DNA of 64,000 bases from assembly GCF_004403945.1 (NCBI RefSeq), contig NZ_SOHM01000015.1, positions 1 through 64,000 on the forward strand. The letters are read 5' to 3'. Positions within the stretch are counted from its first letter, which is position 1. Each line of letters opens with the position of its first letter. Under the pieces are notes generated by a model. That model was not told the DNA's origin. It was given only the letters and a program-made list of their open reading frames with translations, and ran no database searches. The DNA comes from Cryobacterium lactosi. GTDB taxonomy: Bacteria > Actinomycetota > Actinomycetes > Actinomycetales > Microbacteriaceae. Both the position numbers and the translations under genes were made by a program. Shown one piece after another: positions 61,208-64,000 of this stretch.

Positions 61208-64000
61208 GTGTCGTCGCAGAATGATTCGTTCGTCCACCTTCACGTGCACAGCGAGTACTCCATGCTCGATGGTGCCGCGCGGGTGAAACCCCTGATCGCG
61301 GCGGCCGCCGAACAGAAGATGCCGGCCATCGCGGTCACCGACCACGGCAACGTGTTCGGGGCATTCGACTTCTGGAAGACGGCTACCGACGCCGGAATCA
61401 AGCCCATCATCGGCACCGAGGCGTACATCACGCCCGGCACCGACCGCCGGGACAAGACCAGGGTCAAGTGGGGGACCAACGCGCAGAACCGCGACGACGT
61501 CGGTGGCAGCGGCGCGTACACGCACATGACGCTGCTCTCGGAGAACACCGAGGGCATGCACAACCTGTTCAGGCTGTCTTCGCTCGCGTCGCTCGAGGGC
61601 TACTACTTCAAGCCCCGGATGGACCGCGAGCTGCTCAGCACCTACTCGAAGGGCCTGATCGGCACGACAGGGTGCGTCGGTGGCGAGGTGCAGACCCGGC
61701 TGCGGCTCGGCCAGTACGACGAGGCCAGGCAGGCCGCGGGGGAGCTCCGCGACATCTTCGGCAAGGACAACTTCTTCTGCGAGATCATGGACCACGGCAT
61801 CGACATCGAGCGCCGCACCATGACCGACCTGCTCAAGCTCGCCAAGGAACTCGATCTCCCGCTGGTGGCGACCAACGACCTGCACTACACCCACGCGCAC
61901 GACGCCACGGCGCACGCAGCCCTGCTCTGCGTGCAGTCCGCCTCCACTCTGGATGACCCCAACCGGTTCAAGTTCGACTCGAACGAGTTCTACCTCAAGA
62001 CCGCCGCCGAAATGCGCCACCTGTTCAGGGACAACCCCGAGGCCTGCGACAACACGCTGCTCATCGCCGAGCGCTGCGACGTCAAGTTCAACACCCAGGC
62101 CAACTACATGCCCCGGTTCCCCACCCCCGAGGGGGAGAACGAGGAGAGCTGGTTCATCAAGGAGACCGAGCTCGGCCTGATCCGCCGGTACCCGAACGGC
62201 ATCACAGCGGCCGTGCGCAAGCAGGCCGACTACGAGGTCGGCGTCATCACCCAGATGGGCTTCCCCGGCTACTTCCTGGTCGTGGCCGACTTCATCAACT
62301 GGTCCAAGGACAACGGCATCCGGGTCGGCCCCGGCCGTGGTTCGGGCGCCGGTTCGATGGTCGCCTACGCGATGGGCATCACCGACCTCGACCCGCTGGT
62401 GCACGGCCTGATCTTCGAGCGTTTCCTGAACCCCGACCGCGTCTCCATGCCCGACTTCGACGTCGACTTCGACGATCGTCGCCGCGGCGAGGTCATCCAC
62501 TACGTCACCGAGAAGTACGGCTCGGAGCGCGTTGCTCAGATCGTCACCTATGGCACCATCAAGGCCAAGCAGGCCCTGAAGGACTCCAGCCGGGTGCTCG
62601 GCTTCCCGTTCGGCATGGGCGACAAGCTCACCAAGGCCATGCCGCAGCCCATCATGGGCAAGGACATGCCGCTGACCGGAATGTTCGACAAGGACCACCC
62701 GCGGTACCGTGAGGCCGGCGACTTCAGGGCCGTCATCGAGACGGATGCTGAAGCCCGCACGGTCTTCGACACCGCGCTGGGCATCGAGAACCTCAAGCGC
62801 CAGTGGGGCGTGCACGCGGCCGGCGTTATTATGTCGTCCGACCCTCTGATCGACATCATCCCGATCATGCGCCGCGAGGCCGACGGCCAGATCGTCACGC
62901 AGTTCGACTACCCGGCCTGCGAGAGCCTGGGCCTGATCAAGATGGACTTCCTCGGGCTGCGCAACCTCACCATCATCGATGACACCCTCGACAACATCGA
63001 GGCCAACCGCGGGCATCGCCCGGTGCTCGAAGACCTCGGCCTTGACGACCCACTCGCCTACGAACTGCTCGCCCGTGGCGACACCCTCGGAGTGTTCCAG
63101 CTCGACGGCGGCCCGATGCGCGCGCTGCTGCGCAGCATGAAGCCCGACAACTTCGAAGACATCTCGGCCGTCATCGCGCTGTACCGGCCCGGCCCCATGG
63201 GGGCGAACTCGCACACCAACTACGCCCTGCGCAAGACCGGCCAGCAGGAGATCATCCCGATTCACAAGGAGCTCGAAGAGCCGCTCAAGGACATAATCGG
63301 CGGTACCTACGGACTCATCGTCTACCAGGAGCAGGTGATGTCGATCGCGCAGAAGCTGGCCGGCTTCACCCTCGGCCAGGCCGACCTCCTACGCCGCGCG
63401 ATGGGTAAGAAGAAAAAGTCCGAACTGGACAAGCAGTTCGAGGGCTTCTCCGGCGGAATGATGGCCAACGGCTACTCGATGGAAGCCGTTACCACCGTGT
63501 GGAACATCCTTCTACCGTTCTCCGACTACGCCTTCAACAAGGCCCACTCGGCCGCGTACGGCGTGCTGAGTTACTGGACCGCCTATCTCAAAGCGCATTA
63601 CCCCGCCGAGTACATGGCGGCGCTGCTGACCAGTGTCGGTGACGCCAGGGACAAGCTGGCGCTCTACCTCAACGAGTGCCGTCGCATGGGCATCCAGGTG
63701 CTGCCGCCGGACGTCAACGAGTCGATCGGCTTCTTCGCCGCCGTCGGCACAGACATCCGGTTCGGCCTGGGCGCCGTGCGCAACGTCGGCTTCAACGTGG
63801 TCGAGTCGATCAGGGCCGCGCGCACCGAGAAGGGTGACTTCGAGTCCTTCCACGACTTCCTGCGCAAGGTTCCGCTGCAGGTCACGAACAAGCGCACGGT
63901 GGAATCGCTGATCAAGTCCGGCGCCTTCGACTCCCTGGGCTCGACCCGCCGGGCCATGTTCGAAATCCATGAAGGCGCTGTCGACTCCGCGGTCAAGATC
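61208..64000 (+). CDS. dnaE: DNA polymerase III alpha subunit (3' truncated by window end)
   Basis: Replicative polymerase; the first 931 codons are in the window and the frame is open to the last base, so about a fifth is missing. PHP domain starts HLHVHSEYSMLDG (residues 9-21). Catalytic Asp residues D416, D418 and D420 lie in PDFDVDFDD; the finger region has RPGPMGANS and QLDGGPMRALL. GTG 61208 with GGAG about 8 bases upstream. It follows lspA-rluD as in other actinobacteria. Confidence 0.95.
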   Translation, partial: MSSQNDSFVHLHVHSEYSMLDGAARVKPLIAAAAEQKMPAIAVTDHGNVFGAFDFWKTATDAGIKPIIGTEAYITPGTDRRDKTRVKWGTNAQNRDDVGGSGAYTHMTLLSENTEGMHNLFRLSSLASLEGYYFKPRMDRELLSTYSKGLIGTTGCVGGEVQTRLRLGQYDEARQAAGELRDIFGKDNFFCEIMDHGIDIERRTMTDLLKLAKELDLPLVATNDLHYTHAHDATAHAALLCVQSASTLDDPNRFKFDSNEFYLKTAAEMRHLFRDNPEACDNTLLIAERCDVKFNTQANYMPRFPTPEGENEESWFIKETELGLIRRYPNGITAAVRKQADYEVGVITQMGFPGYFLVVADFINWSKDNGIRVGPGRGSGAGSMVAYAMGITDLDPLVHGLIFERFLNPDRVSMPDFDVDFDDRRRGEVIHYVTEKYGSERVAQIVTYGTIKAKQALKDSSRVLGFPFGMGDKLTKAMPQPIMGKDMPLTGMFDKDHPRYREAGDFRAVIETDAEARTVFDTALGIENLKRQWGVHAAGVIMSSDPLIDIIPIMRREADGQIVTQFDYPACESLGLIKMDFLGLRNLTIIDDTLDNIEANRGHRPVLEDLGLDDPLAYELLARGDTLGVFQLDGGPMRALLRSMKPDNFEDISAVIALYRPGPMGANSHTNYALRKTGQQEIIPIHKELEEPLKDIIGGTYGLIVYQEQVMSIAQKLAGFTLGQADLLRRAMGKKKKSELDKQFEGFSGGMMANGYSMEAVTTVWNILLPFSDYAFNKAHSAAYGVLSYWTAYLKAHYPAEYMAALLTSVGDARDKLALYLNECRRMGIQVLPPDVNESIGFFAAVGTDIRFGLGAVRNVGFNVVESIRAARTEKGDFESFHDFLRKVPLQVTNKRTVESLIKSGAFDSLGSTRRAMFEIHEGAVDSAVKI

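Noticed and set aside
60269..63265. 998-codon open frame on the minus strand opposite rluD and dnaE
   Set aside because: It is the antisense shadow of two clearly conserved genes. High GC at third positions keeps the opposite frame open. Its translation is His/Asp/Val-rich with no domain or ribosome site.

Overview
The window is high-GC actinobacterial chromosome, most likely from the family Microbacteriaceae (Cryobacterium/Leifsonia-like; this is an inference from gene content, not a database match). Supporting signs are a division and cell-wall (dcw) cluster without ftsA but with sepF, yggT and divIVA, a C50-carotenoid operon with split cyclase subunits, a mycobacterial-type Ku/LigD pair, a GarA/FtsR/MerR cluster, many GTG starts, and a MurE whose specificity motif is not the usual DNPR. 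I see no tRNA, rRNA, CRISPR array, insertion sequence or prophage. The region reads as core chromosome with a few accessory genes.

Layout. 1-5.6 kb: a minus-strand sugar-uptake operon (LacI regulator, solute-binding lipoprotein, two permeases, GH130 mannoside phosphorylase/hydrolase) with tandem LacI-type operators at its head. 5.7-7.6 kb: a lipase-maturation-factor-like membrane protein and an S4 RNA-binding protein. 7.6-14.1 kb: the carotenoid operon idi-idsA-crtB-crtI-crtYe-crtYf-crtEb, almost entirely coupled by 4-base overlaps, facing a divergent MarR regulator. 14.2-17.0 kb: apt, deoC, a Nudix hydrolase and a DUF1295 membrane protein. 17.0-20.6 kb: divergent ligD and ku (non-homologous end joining). 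20.7-23.2 kb: a CDP-alcohol phosphatidyltransferase, GarA-like FHA protein, FtsR-like MerR regulator and a second MerR protein. 23.3-29.6 kb: a ParA ATPase, pyruvate carboxylase, a MinD-like ATPase and peptide deformylase. 29.7-40.7 kb: fadD, ROK glucokinase, plsC-like acyltransferase, class II DAHP synthase, a PASTA kinase, a LysM protein, an Rv2175c-like DNA-binding protein, a polyprenyl synthase and a DUF3040 protein. This order resembles the M. tuberculosis segment around Rv2169c-Rv2187. 41.1-60.2 kb: the dcw cluster mraZ-rsmH-ftsL-like-ftsI-murE-murF-mraY-murD-ftsW-murG-murC-ftsQ-ftsZ-yggS-sepF-yggT-divIVA-lspA. 60.2-64 kb: an RluA-family pseudouridine synthase and dnaE, which runs off the end.

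How the genes fit together. The dcw block supplies lipid II synthesis (murC-G, mraY), septal transpeptidase and polymerase (ftsI, ftsW), the Z-ring (ftsZ, sepF) and polar growth (divIVA). The FtsR-like regulator and the PASTA kinase lie in the same window and plausibly regulate growth and division. IdsA feeds GGPP to the carotenoid enzymes, and the MarR protein probably represses that operon.

The least expected signal is at the repeat level. Short in-frame 15-bp tandem repeats coding for (V/A/L)-P-x-(S/T/A/N)-(S/T/A) pentapeptides occur in four unrelated conserved genes (MarR, ligD, ftsQ, yggS). There are also two different 13-bp intergenic repeat arrays, one of which makes four evenly spaced perfect palindromes at the 3' end of parA. 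I did not find a convincing wholly new multi-gene system.
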